A stretch of 64,000 nucleotides of DNA from Rhyacophila brunnea. Its lineage: Eukaryota; Arthropoda; Insecta; Trichoptera; Rhyacophilidae. The notes under the pieces were generated by a model. The model was not told where the DNA came from. It did no database searches and worked only from the letters and a program-made list of their open reading frames with translations. This document shows, in pieces, positions 8,289-21,400 of this stretch. The stretch is taken from the NCBI GenBank assembly GCA_022495005.1, contig JAGYXB010000046.1, positions 1-64,000 on the forward strand, written 5' to 3'. Position numbers and translations under genes: made by a program. Positions within the stretch are counted from its first letter, which is position 1. Each line of letters starts with the position of its first letter.

Positions 8289-11032
8289 TGACACGGCCAC
8301 AAAATGTAGGCCATCAGCCGACATTTTCTTTTAATAAATTAGTGACGTCACAACTTTTCGATCCGACCTTAAATGTTGATTTTACTTGAAAATACGCGGC
8401 CTACCTCTAAACAAAGCTATATTAATTGTGTATTGAATCCCATAGTACAATCTGAGCTACTTATAGACCCTTAGAGTGAACTACGGATGACAACCGGTCT
8501 TATAAGGTGAAATGTAAGTAATTGAAATGTATAGGATTAAGGTTAAAAATAGATAATAAATTGTAAACGACTTATGGGATATCATTTGCTAAACATTGTA
8601 AATAAATGTCCATTTGTATTTAATCTGATTTTGAATTATATAAAAATAAATTTTATTTTTTCAAATTTGGTCTCGATCTAATTGCCGATACCAAAGCAAA
8701 ATAACTTAAATAAATAAATTATGATATCAAATATTGTCGTAATTAAAATCTAATTATTACGTTTTGTAAGTACTGATTACACACGCTCAATTTAAATAAT
8801 AAATTAATATTTTGAATCGTAATAAAAAGGGTACCAATTTAAGTACCTACTTTTGTAAAAGTTAAATGAAGGAATTTCGAAAATGGAAATTCTGATAATG
8901 TAAGTCTAAGGACTCGGTTGCTTTCCTAATTTACAAATAAAAATTGTTCTTTCGATCTGTCAATTAACCCTGACAGATCAATATTAAATTACCCGAAATA
9001 GGTAATTTTCAAACTCAATAAATAAATACTTGTCATAGAAATTTAGACTGAAACTAATGTTATACCTTTAAGTTGAAGTGTTCTATAAATGTAATTAAAT
9101 AAATTTTAATTGTAATCCCTTCTGGCTGTCCGTAATTAGCCCGCAAAAGTTCTGCATAAAAGAAACGGACAAGTTTAATTTCTACCATTCTCTTTGCGAA
9201 TACGTAGCCGATCGGTAGTTTTAATGATTCACGCTTCTGTTACGCTCTATTTTTAGCGAAAATATTTTCATTTTTCTATACCGCTAACCCGATAAACGAA
9301 TTAATAGATATTTGGACAATCTATGTCAAAAGCACTATAAAGACTTTTACGAATGTTACCAAACTTGTACCACCTATAGCGATCTGAATTCGCATAGTTT
9401 TTTTGAATATTCTTCGATATATTCATTCGCGGATATTACCGACGTGTCATAGGTCTGACGTCATAAGTGGATGACGCGCAGTTCGGTTTGTCAGTTAATA
9501 ACGTAAACAATACCGCATCGCGTCATCATTCGCGAGTTTATTCCCGCGATATTATTTTTTTTGAAAGAGCATAGCCCCTTAAAGTTTACGGTCGGCGACT
9601 CATAGTTATAAGAGTGTAATCGTACATAAATTAAATATAAAATAATTATAATTAATTAACTTTACTTAATAATTAAGTTAAATAAGTTTTTTATAAAATA
9701 ATTATGCAATTATTTGAAATTAAACTAAAGTGTATAATTGTCAATAAACAATTAAATAAAAAAAAATAATTTACTTATCGAGAATAATTTAATAAATAAT
9801 TGAGCGTAGTTATGCACAAAGCAGCCGAGCCACACAAACCTCAAACAGAGATAGAAGCACTTTTATGTAAATTGTGTTTCTTTAAATCAGCAAAGCCTCT
9901 GTATACTGTGTATACTTTTTGAATGATAGATATTATATATATATATGATTTTGTATAACTTTTGAAGAGATAAAAGCATATAATCTATGAAATTTTGGTG
10001 TTTTAGCAGTCCAGGTGTTTTGAGTAAAATGGTTTTTTTTAGAATGTGCATTCTGCAGAATGCAGCCATCTCTTATTTTTGTAAGAAAAGTCTTTATTTT
10101 TGATTATTTTCTTTAAAAATAGCCTTCTAAGTTACTAATTATTATGGGAATTTCAAAATTCTGAAAATAATTCGAAAAACTTGTAAATTATACATCAATA
10201 TTTAGCTGCCTGGCACTATTTTTTATATGAAAAATCTGTATATTATATTATATATAATAAAATGAAAAACATATAATGTAATTGACAAAATAATGTTTAT
10301 TAATTGAATGTAGAAAAACATACCTTACAGTCACGATTTTAAAAATGTACGTAAGTACAAATTATTATCATTTGGCTGCTTTTTGCAGAACGAATATTGC
10401 ATATTTTTAGAACGCATTTATATGACATTTTTGTATGACAGCAGCTTGGTTGCTTTATGCAAATCGAAAATGTCATATTCTGCGATTTGCAAAATCTTTA
10501 AAACGCATTTATATGAGATGTTTGTATGACAGCAGCTTGGCTGATTTGTGCAGAACGTAAAACAAACGTGTGAGATTATGGAAATCACAATAACTCATTT
10601 TTTTCAAAATTGTGGCTTGGCTGCTTTGTGCATAACTACGCTCAATTTAAACTGAATTACCACAAGGAGTTTTTATTTTGAAAATAATCAACGAAACATT
10701 TTACGAAAAACATCTGATACTAAGGAAAGTGACAGATAGTCAGCTGTCTTTGACGTTTATGTAAATATTTACGAAAATAAATTCGATTTGAAAGTCAATC
10801 GGATAATTAATAGCCTAGACACCAACCTATTACTAGGTGGTGGTTCTAAATAATATAAAGTTAAATAATATTGATTAAGTGTATTCCAAAAGTGTCAATC
10901 AAGAACTTTAGTTGATCACCCTCTCCCCGAATAGTACCGAGCTAGCCAAACAAAGGTTCTTAATCGGTCCGAGGGCAGGACCGGTTGAAGATAAAGTACC
11001 TTTGAGACTATTCCAGGACTGGGGTATCGTCA
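8289..11032. mobile_element. TG...CA-bounded insertion in the satellite (solo-LTR-like)
   Basis: Satellite sequence stops at CTAGGTTAG and resumes at TTAGGTTAGG. The insert begins TGACACGGCCAC and ends GGTATCGTCA, and both sides carry TTAG (8285-8288 and 11033-11036). TG...CA termini with a 4-bp duplication are the mark of an LTR, here about 1.9 kb after subtracting the nested element at 9799-10646. No second LTR, primer-binding site or gag-pol ORF is visible. TTAG is frequent in the host satellite, so the duplication could be coincidence. No gene is seen in 8289-9798 or 10647-11032. Confidence 0.5.
9799..10646. mobile_element. Non-autonomous TIR element with subterminal repeats
   Basis: The left end ATTGAGCGTAGTTATGCAC and the right end, reverse-complemented, match at 34 of 35 bases over the terminal 35 bp. 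The interior repeats a CAGCTTGGCTGCTTTGTGCA-like motif near 10371, 10440, 10531 and 10612, each echoing part of the TIR. No transposase ORF and no clear target duplication were found, so the superfamily is undetermined. Confidence 0.75.
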
Positions 11033-12600
11033 TTAGGTTAGGTTTAGTTCTAAAATTTTGTATTTTGGAATTTTTAGTTTAATATTTTGAATCTTGGAAT
11101 TTGGAATTTGGAGCCAGGTTAGGTTAGCAAGACGAAATTTGATTTAAAAAATATATTTTTTTTAGTTAAGTGGGGTAAGTAAGATCAAAAATTTTGGATC
11201 TTTGAGTTTGGAGCTAGGTCAGGTTGAAAACATTTGGATCGTAGAATTTGGAGTTCAGGAATTTTGGAGTTCAACAAATTTTCATCTCTGCGTCTGGAGC
11301 TAGGTTAGTTTAGGTTTGGTTCTAGAATTTTGTATTTTGGAATTTGGAGTTTAAGATTTTGGATCTTGGAATTTGGAGCTAGGTTAGGCTTATTTAGGTT
11401 ATGTTAAAAAGCAAGACGAAAATTGATTTAAAAAATATATTTTTTTTAGTTTAGTTTTGTAGGTTAGGTTCAAGAATTTTGGATCTTTGAATTTGATGTT
11501 CATGGATTTCGGAGTTCTTGAATTATTTAGTTCAGATCTTGTAATTTGGAGTTTAAGAATTTTGGAGCTAGGTTAGGTTACGTTCAAGAATTTTGGATCT
11601 TGGAGTTTAGGGCTAGGTTGGGTTGAAAATATTTGGATCTTAGAATTTGGAGTTTAGGAATTTTGGAGTTCAACAAATTTTCATTTCTGCGTTTGGAGCT
11701 AGGTTAGGTAAGGTTTGGTTCTACAATTTTGTATTTTGGAATTTTTAGTTTAAGATTTTGGATCTTGGAATTTGCAATTTGGAGCTAGGTTAGGTTTATT
11801 TAGGTTAGGTTAAAAAGCAAGACGAAAATTGATTTAAAAAATATATTTTTTTTAGTTTAGTTTTGTAGGTTAGGTTCAAGAATTTTGGATCTTTGAATTT
11901 GATGTTCAAGGATTTCGGAGTTCTTGAATTATTTAGTTCAGATCTTGTAATTTGGAGTTGAAGAATTTTGGAGCTAGGTTAGGTTACGTTCAAGAATTTT
12001 GGATCTTGGAGTTTAGGGCTAGGTTGGGTTGAAAATATTTGGATCTTAGAATTTGGAGTTTAGGAATTTTTACTTTAAGATTTTGGATCTTGGAATTTGG
12101 AATTTGGAGCTAGGTTAGGTTTATTTAGGTTAGGTTAGAAAGCAAGACGAAAAATTATTTAAAAAATATATTTTTTTTAGTTTAGTTTTGTAGGTTAGTT
12201 TCAAAAATTTCGGATCTTTGAATTTGATGTTCAAGAATTTCGGAGTTCTTGATTTATTGAGTTTAAGAATTTTATATCTTGGAGTTTGGAGCTAGATAAG
12301 GTTAGGTTCAAGATTTTTAAATCTTGGAGTTTGGAGTTCTACAATTCTGGAATCCATGATTTTGGATCTTGTAATTTGGAGTTCAAGAATTTTGGAGTTC
12401 AAGTTTTTTTGATCTTTGAGTTTGGAGCTAGGTTTTGGATTAAAGATTTTTGGATCTAGGAATTTGGATTTCAAGAATTTAGGATTTTGGAGTTTGGAGC
12501 TAGGTTAGGTTCAAGAATTTAGGATCTTAAGATTTGGAGCTATATTAGGTTAGGTTGGATTTTTTTAGGTTTGGTTAGAAAGCAAGACGAAAGTTAATTT
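11033..12600 (+). repeat. Complex satellite with embedded TTAGG motifs, block B, higher-order structure
   Basis: Same monomers as block A. A marker segment beginning GCAAGACGAAAATTGATTT, followed by a long AT tract, recurs at about 11127, 11411, 11817, 12142 and 12582, giving larger units of about 284, 406, 325 and 440 bp. Units starting at 11411 and 11817 are nearly identical over several hundred bases, indicating recent unequal exchange. Short ORFs on either strand are low-complexity by-products. Confidence 0.85.
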
Positions 12601-15600
12601 AATTTTGTTTTTTAACTTGAATTTGGGTTCCTGAAATTTTTACCGCTCAGGACCTCCACTAGTGAACACAAGCACAAGCACAAGATAATATCATTAATTT
12701 GTTCTTATTTTATGCGAGGTAATCAGGCAAAGAGGAATACTAATGTAGTAAAAAGTGCAAAGTTATAAAACGTAGGTATGGGTACCTACTCTAACATCTT
12801 AGATAATTCAGATTTAAATTTACAAACTGTCTTGGATGTCAAGAACTTACTGATGACAATTTCAATATATTTATGGAGGAAGCCGAAAGTTTTGTACCCA
12901 TGGCTTCCATAAGGGGGTGGGATATCACAAACTTCTTTTAATAGCAAGAAAAGTCGCCTGCGGCGCTATTTGACTCTTCACTATAGACTATGATATTGTA
13001 AAATATGTGGTTGTGTTATGAAATTTTTTATTTTTGTGTGTCAATAGTTAACAGCTCCATAATTCAAGTGGATGTATTAAAAACACAAAAAAACGGTAAA
13101 ATATACTGAATATCTTTAATTTTACACGTCACACTGCCTTTAAGATTAGCGATAGGTAGCGGGGCCTGCCAAAGATCTTACCCCGGGGCCTGCTACAAGA
13201 TGTGGGTCCCATACTTGTTCCTATGGTCCCTTCCAATCTACTACTTTTTTACCTATTTGTGGCATTGTTTACAGGCCGTAGAATATTTTTGAAGAAAGTG
13301 TATTAGTGTTTAAGTATAAATTTAAATTTTCGTCCTGAAATTATCACATTTAGGTAAAAATAAATTACGCAATAATACATACTGTTTTACAGGAAAGTAT
13401 GATTACCCCAATCATACCTACATATGAACCGCATCAAGTGAATGCCTCGTGAAGCCAGTCTCGGACAGCCTCCATGTTGAATAGACAACTATTCTGATAT
13501 AATACCTATGTACCTAGGTATTTTATAGTGTATTTTATAATTATTCTCTGTGGCGGTCAAAAATAAAAATAAATATTCTAATGAAAAAGAAATATTATTG
13601 AAATTTAATTAAAACAAACGATCAATCATGTGTTAAATTTATTTTAATATAATATAAGTATTACAAATAGATTATGTACCTATTTTAATTTATATATACT
13701 TACCTACTTTTAGCTGATTTTAATTAATGACTAGGAAGCGGATTTATATGCAACAAAAAACATGATAAGGATTTATATGACGTGTGCACATATGCACTAA
13801 AAACGAAAAATATGCAGTTAAAAATTGTGTTTTTTATCGAAAAAATTGAAAATCAAATTATTAGTTTTAATCAATATACTTAATACAATGACAAAAAACA
13901 CAAATAATCAATATAAGTTAACATTACAATTTTGTTATTGTTTGTTTTACAAGTGCAAGTAGTTGAATAAGAAATACCTGAAATATAAACTAAACACATC
14001 TTTGAAAAACAAAAAAGACACTGAACTATAAAGTTTCTAAATACTATTTACCGATTTTTTTGTCCGAAACCACAAGTTACAATATTTTTTCAATGTGTTT
14101 TGGTATCAAATTTTTCCGCAAATCTGTCAGTATTTAATTTGTTTATAGGTATGCGGAAAATGACTTCTCAACGTCCACAAAGGTGATTGGGCAAAATTTA
14201 ATTAAAGATGCCTGAGTTGACTTTATTCTTTCTGGTAAATCCATACATGTTCAGTTATGTAAGCATAACTTTCTAAATCTGGATTCCAGGATATTGGCCA
14301 ATTTTTCGTTTATATCGGTCCCTTCACACCCGGGACAATATTTTTTTATAATTACGACCATTTCCAGTGACTCTCGTGTCTCCAATTTTGTGAATACTTC
14401 GGGTGAAAAAAATGAGTCTCGATCACAGTTACAGCTATTGTCGGGCAATCAACTATGTTTTATAAATAAGTGCAAAAGCCCTAAAATATGCATTTATTTA
14501 TGAAATATAAATGCACTAATATCTCAAATATGCGTTTATATGTACGATAAAATTTTATTTTTTGATTCTGTGTGGTTCAAAACAGATTTCTAGATTTCAG
14601 ATACTCTAGCAGTCTAGCATATAAATTCGGTCCCTATTACAATAATATATGATATTTCGGAAATAATTATGTATAACGAAACCTTATTTCTACAAAGGTG
14701 TACTAAGACGTGTAGGTATATGTAAATTATTAAACAGTCAGTGTCTCTTGTTTGCTAGCATTGAAATATTATAATAGCATTAGCAGCAATCGCAATATAC
14801 CTAGGTAAAATAATTCGACAGGAATTTTAAAAGTTCTTTCATAAAAGGATTTGGTACCTACCACCATCTTTGTTTTATAAGTACCTACATACTTATTACC
14901 ATACAGTCTACATCATAATACATTAATAGTTATTTATAATATTCAGAAAATTGGGACAATGAGCTTAAGGAACAGGAGAAATTTATTTATCACTAACAAT
15001 TATTGTACATAGATACATATTATAATAAAATAAGTAATACATACATTAGTAACCTAATAGTATCATTGTATAAATAAAATAGTTATTTTTTCACCTTTAG
15101 TTAACGTTTCCGCCTTGACCAAATAGTCTTATCTCACTCATGTCCGTTTTTAAGTGTCGTAACGTGAAAAAAATCTAAATTTGTCAACAGTATATGAGGA
15201 GGAAAGTAGGTGTATGAGGGGGGGGCTTTTTAAAAATAAAATGATGGAAATTGAAGGTACCTAGCTACTTTGTCATATTAGAGCCTATCGAAACAAGCAT
15301 TAAGGGTCACTCGAATGAAATAATATTATTTGAGGTAGGTAGGTAAGATTAAATGTCCCTAGATTAATAATTATGAGTGTATGTTTGAAGATATGGAAAA
15401 TTTAAAAAATTATAGCAATATTTGCACATTGTAACAACAGTGATCAACGAACAAACTTTTTTGGTATTACATTCGGTTTCCCCGAAATCACTTATTCTGA
15501 TAAAAACTCACTTTTCCAATAAATATATTTCTTATAATAATAACCTAACCCACGGTAAAAAAAATGCCAGTTATTTGGTTACTTTGTTTTGTATGTGTAT

Positions 15601-18289
15601 ACCTACTTATGTGTGAATTAAATACCTTCCAGAAGCCTGATTAAATACGAAAGATTTGAAATTGTATATAGTTATAATAATATTATCTAGCATAATAAAT
15701 GTGTTATAAATTAAATGTAAAATATGCCTATTAAAACTACAAATTATTAAAGAATCCCTTTCACACCTTCGAAAGAACTTCTAATGATATATTTTCATTA
15801 TAACAATATTCATAAAATAGCATCTAGCATCTAAGTAGTACTTACCTAAATGTAAATTCTTTAATAACAGGATTTTTATTTAAATTTAAATTTATCGTTG
15901 AATTACAGAATATAAAATGTAAATTATCCATAAATTACACCCATCATATTCTGTCGCTACATGTCTCTAGTAGCCGGGTCAAAGAATTATATTTCATTTA
16001 CCACCGTATTTAAATGTTTAAAAAAATTCTAAGCGGAAGGCTGTAGTACCTACATTTATGGAATATATAATGGAACTATACCACGTAAACGCCAATCCAG
16101 TTAGTACATATCTAAATTTACAATTTTACATAGGTACGGCTTATTAGTACCTCGTAACTTCGATATAGATACAAATACCAACACATTTTTTTTTATTAAT
16201 TATATTTTTAGTTAACAAAACATGAAAACGACTATATTATCATCATCTGTTGAGTGTATACTAAATTTATTGATCCTACTTCTCGGTAAGTCTATAAGAA
16301 TGTGATTTGATTGATAACTGCTTTTAAATGCAAAAGAGGTACTTACATGCGTTATAATGCAACTGCTCATCGCGTTACTGTGTTATTTTTATTCGATTTA
16401 TTTTGCGAACGCCTTGGATAGTTAAAAATAAAATGCGATATTTATAAAGGACTCAGAGAACGATGAATATCTACTGTATTGAGTTTGACAGAGGGATGCC
16501 AATATTATAATAAATGTCAATTATTATAAAATATAATGTAACAGTTGTATTTTTCAAAATAAGACTGGAATAGAATTTCCTCTAATTTAAGTTTTCATGC
16601 AAATAATTAAAATTATTTTATTAAGTACCCACATTTCACGTACCTACTTGTCGTCCTATTAAAAAGTGGTATAGGACGACAAGTAATTATATTAAACATA
16701 ACTAGAAAACGATTGATTATTATAAATAGTATGGGTTGTCCCATAGGTGATGGACAAAGAGGCACACGGGCAAAAGAGAGTGCTCGTGAATCGTGATAGA
16801 TATTCTAGTAAGATGGTTGTACAGTCGACTATGGTCTCCTGAATGGTCAGTAGCGTTAGTGGTTACTCAAATATCAAAAGTTTACGAAAATATCAACATA
16901 GTTAGGTACAATAAAAACGAAAGTTTGTCATTACATTTCAAATTTAAAACATGTGTAACCTATTTGTAAATAATCAGAACTGGTTTCGCTACTTGAACTT
17001 TTTCAACGAAAATGTATTAAATATCTTTCAGCTGTTTATAATAAACACCTACTGTTCTATTTTATTATTATTATTTGTAATATTTTTCATTATACATATG
17101 CATATATATATGATAATAAAATCTTTGTCGTAAACAAAATTATATAGTTAAATTTAGTATTTCGACTATTTTTTGAATAAATATATTGTACAAAATTCAT
17201 TTATTTTTTCTCCAAGAAAAATAACTACAGAACGCCTTTTCCGATTTACTCATGCGTCATTGCTATAATGCAAGTTTCATGTATAAATCAAATAATAAAT
17301 ACCTACATTAAGTTTACGCATTCAATAGATACCTATATGACTTTTTCTCATTGTTATCAAAAATATCTAAAATCGTTTTAGGGGGATTTAAAACTCGACG
17401 CTTCAATTTTGATTCAATGTGTTGTTATTAATACGCAAAAAACATTAAATCTCTAGTAACGTTTTGGGTCTTCCTATACCACATCAGCACGCTCGCCATC
17501 GACAAACCGACTCATTCTTTCGTACACGTATTCTCAAGCACACAATCGACAAACCGCTTTATCGTTTTGATTTACTGTACATATCTGATTGTATATGTTT
17601 TTTATAAAAATAAGTGTGTTAAATTTATGTTTATATCTAGCTCAGACGGTCAAATTATTTTTTCACGAGACAGCGACAATTTTATGAATTTGATGAACCG
17701 AAACGGCGCTCCGGTCATATCGAGCCCTGATAATATAGTTAATTTGTTTTTTTTTGCAGTTACTAAAGGGGTTAATAATTTTAAAATCTTTTACAGCTTA
17801 CATTACAATTTTCAATCTCAAAATTATAGTTTTATAAAAGTTATTTCTCAAAAACACATTTAATTTTAAGACGAATGCTCAGCCTACTAGAGGCACCTAG
17901 CGGCAAAGTTCATAGGATGCAATTTAATACGATGTAGATATTAATAATTCACTTACATGTTAAACTATCAATCAATAATATTATCTTAAAACTTCAATAC
18001 GAAAAGTGTATACTTTGGTAGGTATAAAATAATATATTGTTATTTCGAAGATAAACGTCAAATTTTCAAATAAACATTATAAATTAATGTGCGTTCGTAA
18101 AAGAGATATTCAATGATATGACGTGTATCATTAAAACATGTAGGTATGTATTTTAATAAGTTATCTCTTATCTCGAAGATTTCAAAGAGATTTTTAAATA
18201 CTTCAAAGTTTTGAACAAAATTAGCCGAGCTCTAGTGATAACGTGTTTTAAGGGGAAACATAATAAATGCAAAATTACTCTACATAACA
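12601..18289. other. AT-rich non-coding stretch with a few repeat remnants
   Basis: No gene is supported. A 60-bp segment at 12712-12775 (GCGAGGTAATCAGGCAAAGA) matches an arm of the TIR element at 22537-22950, so it is a stray end. The 13735-14560 part has A/T-rich ends with repeated TATATGCACTAA-like motifs around a 65-residue - strand ORF (14251-14448) containing two Cys pairs, possibly a degenerate transposon. A short perfect hairpin (ACTTGTCGTCCT arms) lies at 16646-16685. Confidence 0.5.
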
Positions 18290-18299
18290 AATATCGTGT

Positions 18300-18725
18300 C
18301 AGGAAACTTGTACGTATGCAGTTCGCCGTATCACAATTGTCTTCACCGTAAAATTTTGTATCGGAAGATGGCCGTATATTATATTAAAGACCGTCCAACC
18401 TCTTTGGGTCGTATAGCATTGATATAAAATTCATGTCTAAATAAAACAAGGTATTTGTCGGTTTACTTACAGGAAGCCAGCAGCCAACAAATTCTGAAAA
18501 CAGCCGATATACTAGATTATTTGTTAGATTAGGTTAGGTTAGATTTTTATTTATGAATTCATGAATTTTGCCAAAATCAGCTGTCAAAATTGAATTAATG
18601 TTCATATTGAATCTAATAAAATTGGAGACCGAGTTGTATACGGTCATCTTTTTCCGATAAGAAAGCTCATGGCGAACTGTGCCACGGTGAAATGTTTTAC
18701 GTACAATTTACATGTAACCAATTAT
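18300..18725. repeat. Dispersed repeat, copy 1 (second copy near 52690-53130)
   Basis: Shares long blocks with 52690-53130, for example TTTGGGTCGTATAG, AGGAAGCCAGC, CCGATATACT, GATTATTTGTTAG and GGCGAACTGTG. Both copies contain a short GGTTAGGTTA tract. The ends carry imperfect inverted similarity (GTACGT...TTCGCC against GGCGAACTG...GTACAATTT), suggesting a non-autonomous TIR element. No ORF. Confidence 0.6.
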
Positions 18726-18975
18726 TCTGAAGAAAATAAATGCGAAATTACTATACACAACAAAAAATACATACCTACAATAAATTAAATACCTAATATT
18801 TAATTATCAGTTTAATAAGAAGAGAAAAATGTTTTAACTTTCGGTACATTTATAGCACAGATAGAAGATAGTCTCCTCGTCGTGTCTAAAAAGCATCTTT
18901 AGACATCGCAAAGAATCTCGTGTAAAATTATTGATTCTATACATTTAAAACTTAGGAATAAATATTATCCTATAC

Positions 18976-19083
18976 CTACTCTGCACCAGCGCCCATCTCA
19001 TTCTCATAACAGTTCTTCTGCAGCTCGTTGCCATGGCTCACTGCTCTCTTGTCAATTAAATGTTCCGTGACAAAGATATTTTT
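18976..19083 (-). CDS. Putative last exon of a small membrane protein gene
   Basis: A 35-codon phase-0 exon follows an acceptor (TTGATTTCAG) and reads KNIFVTEHLIDKRAVSHG onward to AGAE and a TAG. It would continue the exon at 21224-21397 in frame if that exon uses its internal GTAAGA donor. The tail is hydrophilic, with one Cys and an acidic end, and would form the C-terminal side of a single-pass protein. I do not recognise the family. The intron to its left-hand partner is about 2.1 kb and holds nothing gene-like. Confidence 0.5.
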   Translation of the reverse strand, partial: KNIFVTEHLIDKRAVSHGNELQKNCYENEMGAGAE

Positions 19084-19086
19084 CTG

Positions 19087-21190
19087 AAATCAACAAAACA
19101 GAGCTTTTAGTATCTCAATCTAAGATCTAAGTACGATTTACAAATAGCTTATTTGCGATAAAATTTATAAATTCTTATTGAAACCCCAAAATAGGATTTT
19201 ATGTATGAAAAACTTTAACTTTAAAAACTAAGTTTTAACGGAGATGCATACGTATCGCACGTCATAATAATTGCGATTTGTTACATGATTTATAAACGAT
19301 CTAACGAGTCATTTAGAAATCGATACGATAATATAATTAGTTTTTGAAAATGAATGTTGTGATCGAATATTTTCAAGAAGTCATAAATGGAATAATCAAC
19401 TTGAACAAACTCTATCATGTTGGGCGTGGTATTACTTAATTCCCGGATATTTTTCAATGTCACTATATTAACAATTCTTTATAATTACACCAAACACTCA
19501 ATTCTATCATTCAACCATGTATGTTAAAGTCAGTGGCCTCTCGTGCGAGTAGACAGGTCATGCGTTTCCTAGTTTGCTTGGTGACATCAAATTATGGCGA
19601 ATATTACAAATTATGTCTTTGATGGCAGATTGCGTGGACGTAAAAATTCTTAGATATCCCATTTACCTTTCTGTGCCTTACATTACAATTAATATTACTA
19701 TGGCAGTATATGACAGGCCGCAGATTTTTAGTGACACACGTTGAATGTAGAGCGAAGCTCTTACTACAACCGCTGTAATACCGATAATTTGTAGCTTAGC
19801 ATTTCATAATTATTCAAACAGATGACACTGTGTGTTTATTTTTTTATATTATGCAAATCAATCAATCGACAGTGGCTAGTAATTTGAGTTTAAAGTTGGA
19901 TGAGATAACCCGCGAAATTTGTATGTGCGGCCTATCGATCACGGCCTCATAGAGTGAGAAAACTCGCTGGTTAATGGAAGATTACACTTACACACATTTT
20001 AAAGATTTTTATTGGAGGTACCTTTATTATTAATTTTAGTTGACCTACTTACATTCTATTCGTGTTTTAATATAAAAATCATGAAAGCTATTTGCCAAAT
20101 ATTGAATTAATATTCTGTTGTAGTCAAATGTAAGTTAGTACATATTATTTAGTTTACAGGAAGTACGATTAAAAATAAATAAATTCAAATAAACTGTATA
20201 GTAGGTACATATATCAGTGGCGAGGGGTAGAGGTAGGTTATTAAGATTCGAAATAAATATACTTATTAAACTACGAAATAAATAGACATTAAGCTTTGAG
20301 TTTTCATTGACATAAGAATAAATAATTTGCAGATGGTGCTAGTTAGTTTTTAAATTCAATTAAACCCTGCCTAACCAAACCATAAAAATATTATTAAAAA
20401 GTAACCATTAAAAATTAGACGTTTTGTTTAGTAGGTTTAAATACCGTTATATGACGCACAAAAAAATTAATTTCCTTTTAATGTTGCACAGCCAATGTCT
20501 TGTGCGCACATAACCTTCGGAAAATTAGAGGGAACATTGATCATAGTATACATTAAAGTTTGTCACGCTAACGCAGTGCGAATTCAGTATTGATAATATT
20601 TAAGGACATTCAGGAAGCTTTACACGTTTAATGGCTTGCCCCTCATTAAGTCATAAATTAAAACTCTTTTCAAATTTTTCATCTGTGGCGACTGACTTTC
20701 GCATTTCTATCTTATTAATATCATATATGGAATTTGTGCAATATTTGCACCAGTATAATGGTGACGATAGTATTGAACCTACCAGAAAAAACGAACTACG
20801 CCGCACAGAGCATTTGGACGTTTACCAATGTTCACAACCAGTGAAATATAATGACAACAATGCGCTTGAAACATGAGATTGGCTAGAGATGTAGCACTTT
20901 TACGTGTAAACTGTTATTAGGTATGGCAATGGTTTAATTTACATACCAGGCCAGTTTATCTATGCACGCGTAGCTGCCTTATAATATTGATACATTGATA
21001 CATATTATTATATTAACAAATCATTAACTACGGCGACGTTTTCAATTCCAGTAATTTCATCATGAAATTATATCCATTTTTCATTCAAATTCAAATTGCT
21101 CACTTATCATTTCCGAATTACTTTACAAATTATTATGTATCTACCTATATAATATAAACATAAGTATGTGTTATAATATTTTTAATATAC
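19087..21190. other. Intronic or intergenic stretch with one dispersed repeat
   Basis: AT-rich sequence. At 20215-20385 lies a repeat starting CAGTGGCGAGGGGTAGAGG that recurs at 37903 (see that entry). An 81-residue open frame at 20631-20876 has no recognisable motif and weak coding character. The 20450-20560 sequence contains an AATTAGAGGGAACATTG end resembling hAT-type terminal repeats, without a partner. Confidence 0.45.
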
Positions 21191-21397
21191 CTATTTAAAG
21201 TATGTTCCCAGGATAGTTCTTACAGTCACTCCAGCCATTATGCCTGACATGATCACAAAAAAGACCTCTGCTATAATGATCACTCTAGAAAATGTTTTAT
21301 GTCTTCTCTCCTGTGCAGTTATGTCATGTGTGTGTGTGGCAGTTACGCGGGGCTTCCTTTCTCCCGACGTAAACACCACATAAATTTCTTCTGAATC
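21191..21397 (-). CDS. Membrane-anchor exon of an unrecognised small protein gene
   Basis: The exon starts after TTTACAG and reads DSEEIYVVFTSGERKPRV, then THDITAQERRHKTFSR, then a hydrophobic segment VIIIAEVFFVIMSGIMAGVT with features of a transmembrane helix preceded by basic residues. It joins in phase 0 to the 11-codon start exon at 26103-26135. Two endings are possible: read-through to TAG at 21191 (79 residues in all), or splicing at ACT|GTAAGA (exon 21224-21397) into the exon at 18976-19083 (104 residues). The positive-inside rule predicts a cytosolic N-terminus. Family unknown. Confidence 0.6.
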   Translation of the reverse strand, partial: DSEEIYVVFTSGERKPRVTATHTHDITAQERRHKTFSRVIIIAEVFFVIMSGIMAGVTVRTILGTYFK

Positions 21398-21400
21398 CTG

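Noticed and set aside
12292..12474. 60-residue Lys/Pro/Asn-rich frame in the satellite
   Set aside because: Produced by translating the tandem repeat. Periodic and of low complexity.
20631..20876. 81-residue frame as a gene
   Set aside because: No domain, no conserved composition, and flanked by repeat sequence. Likely chance.
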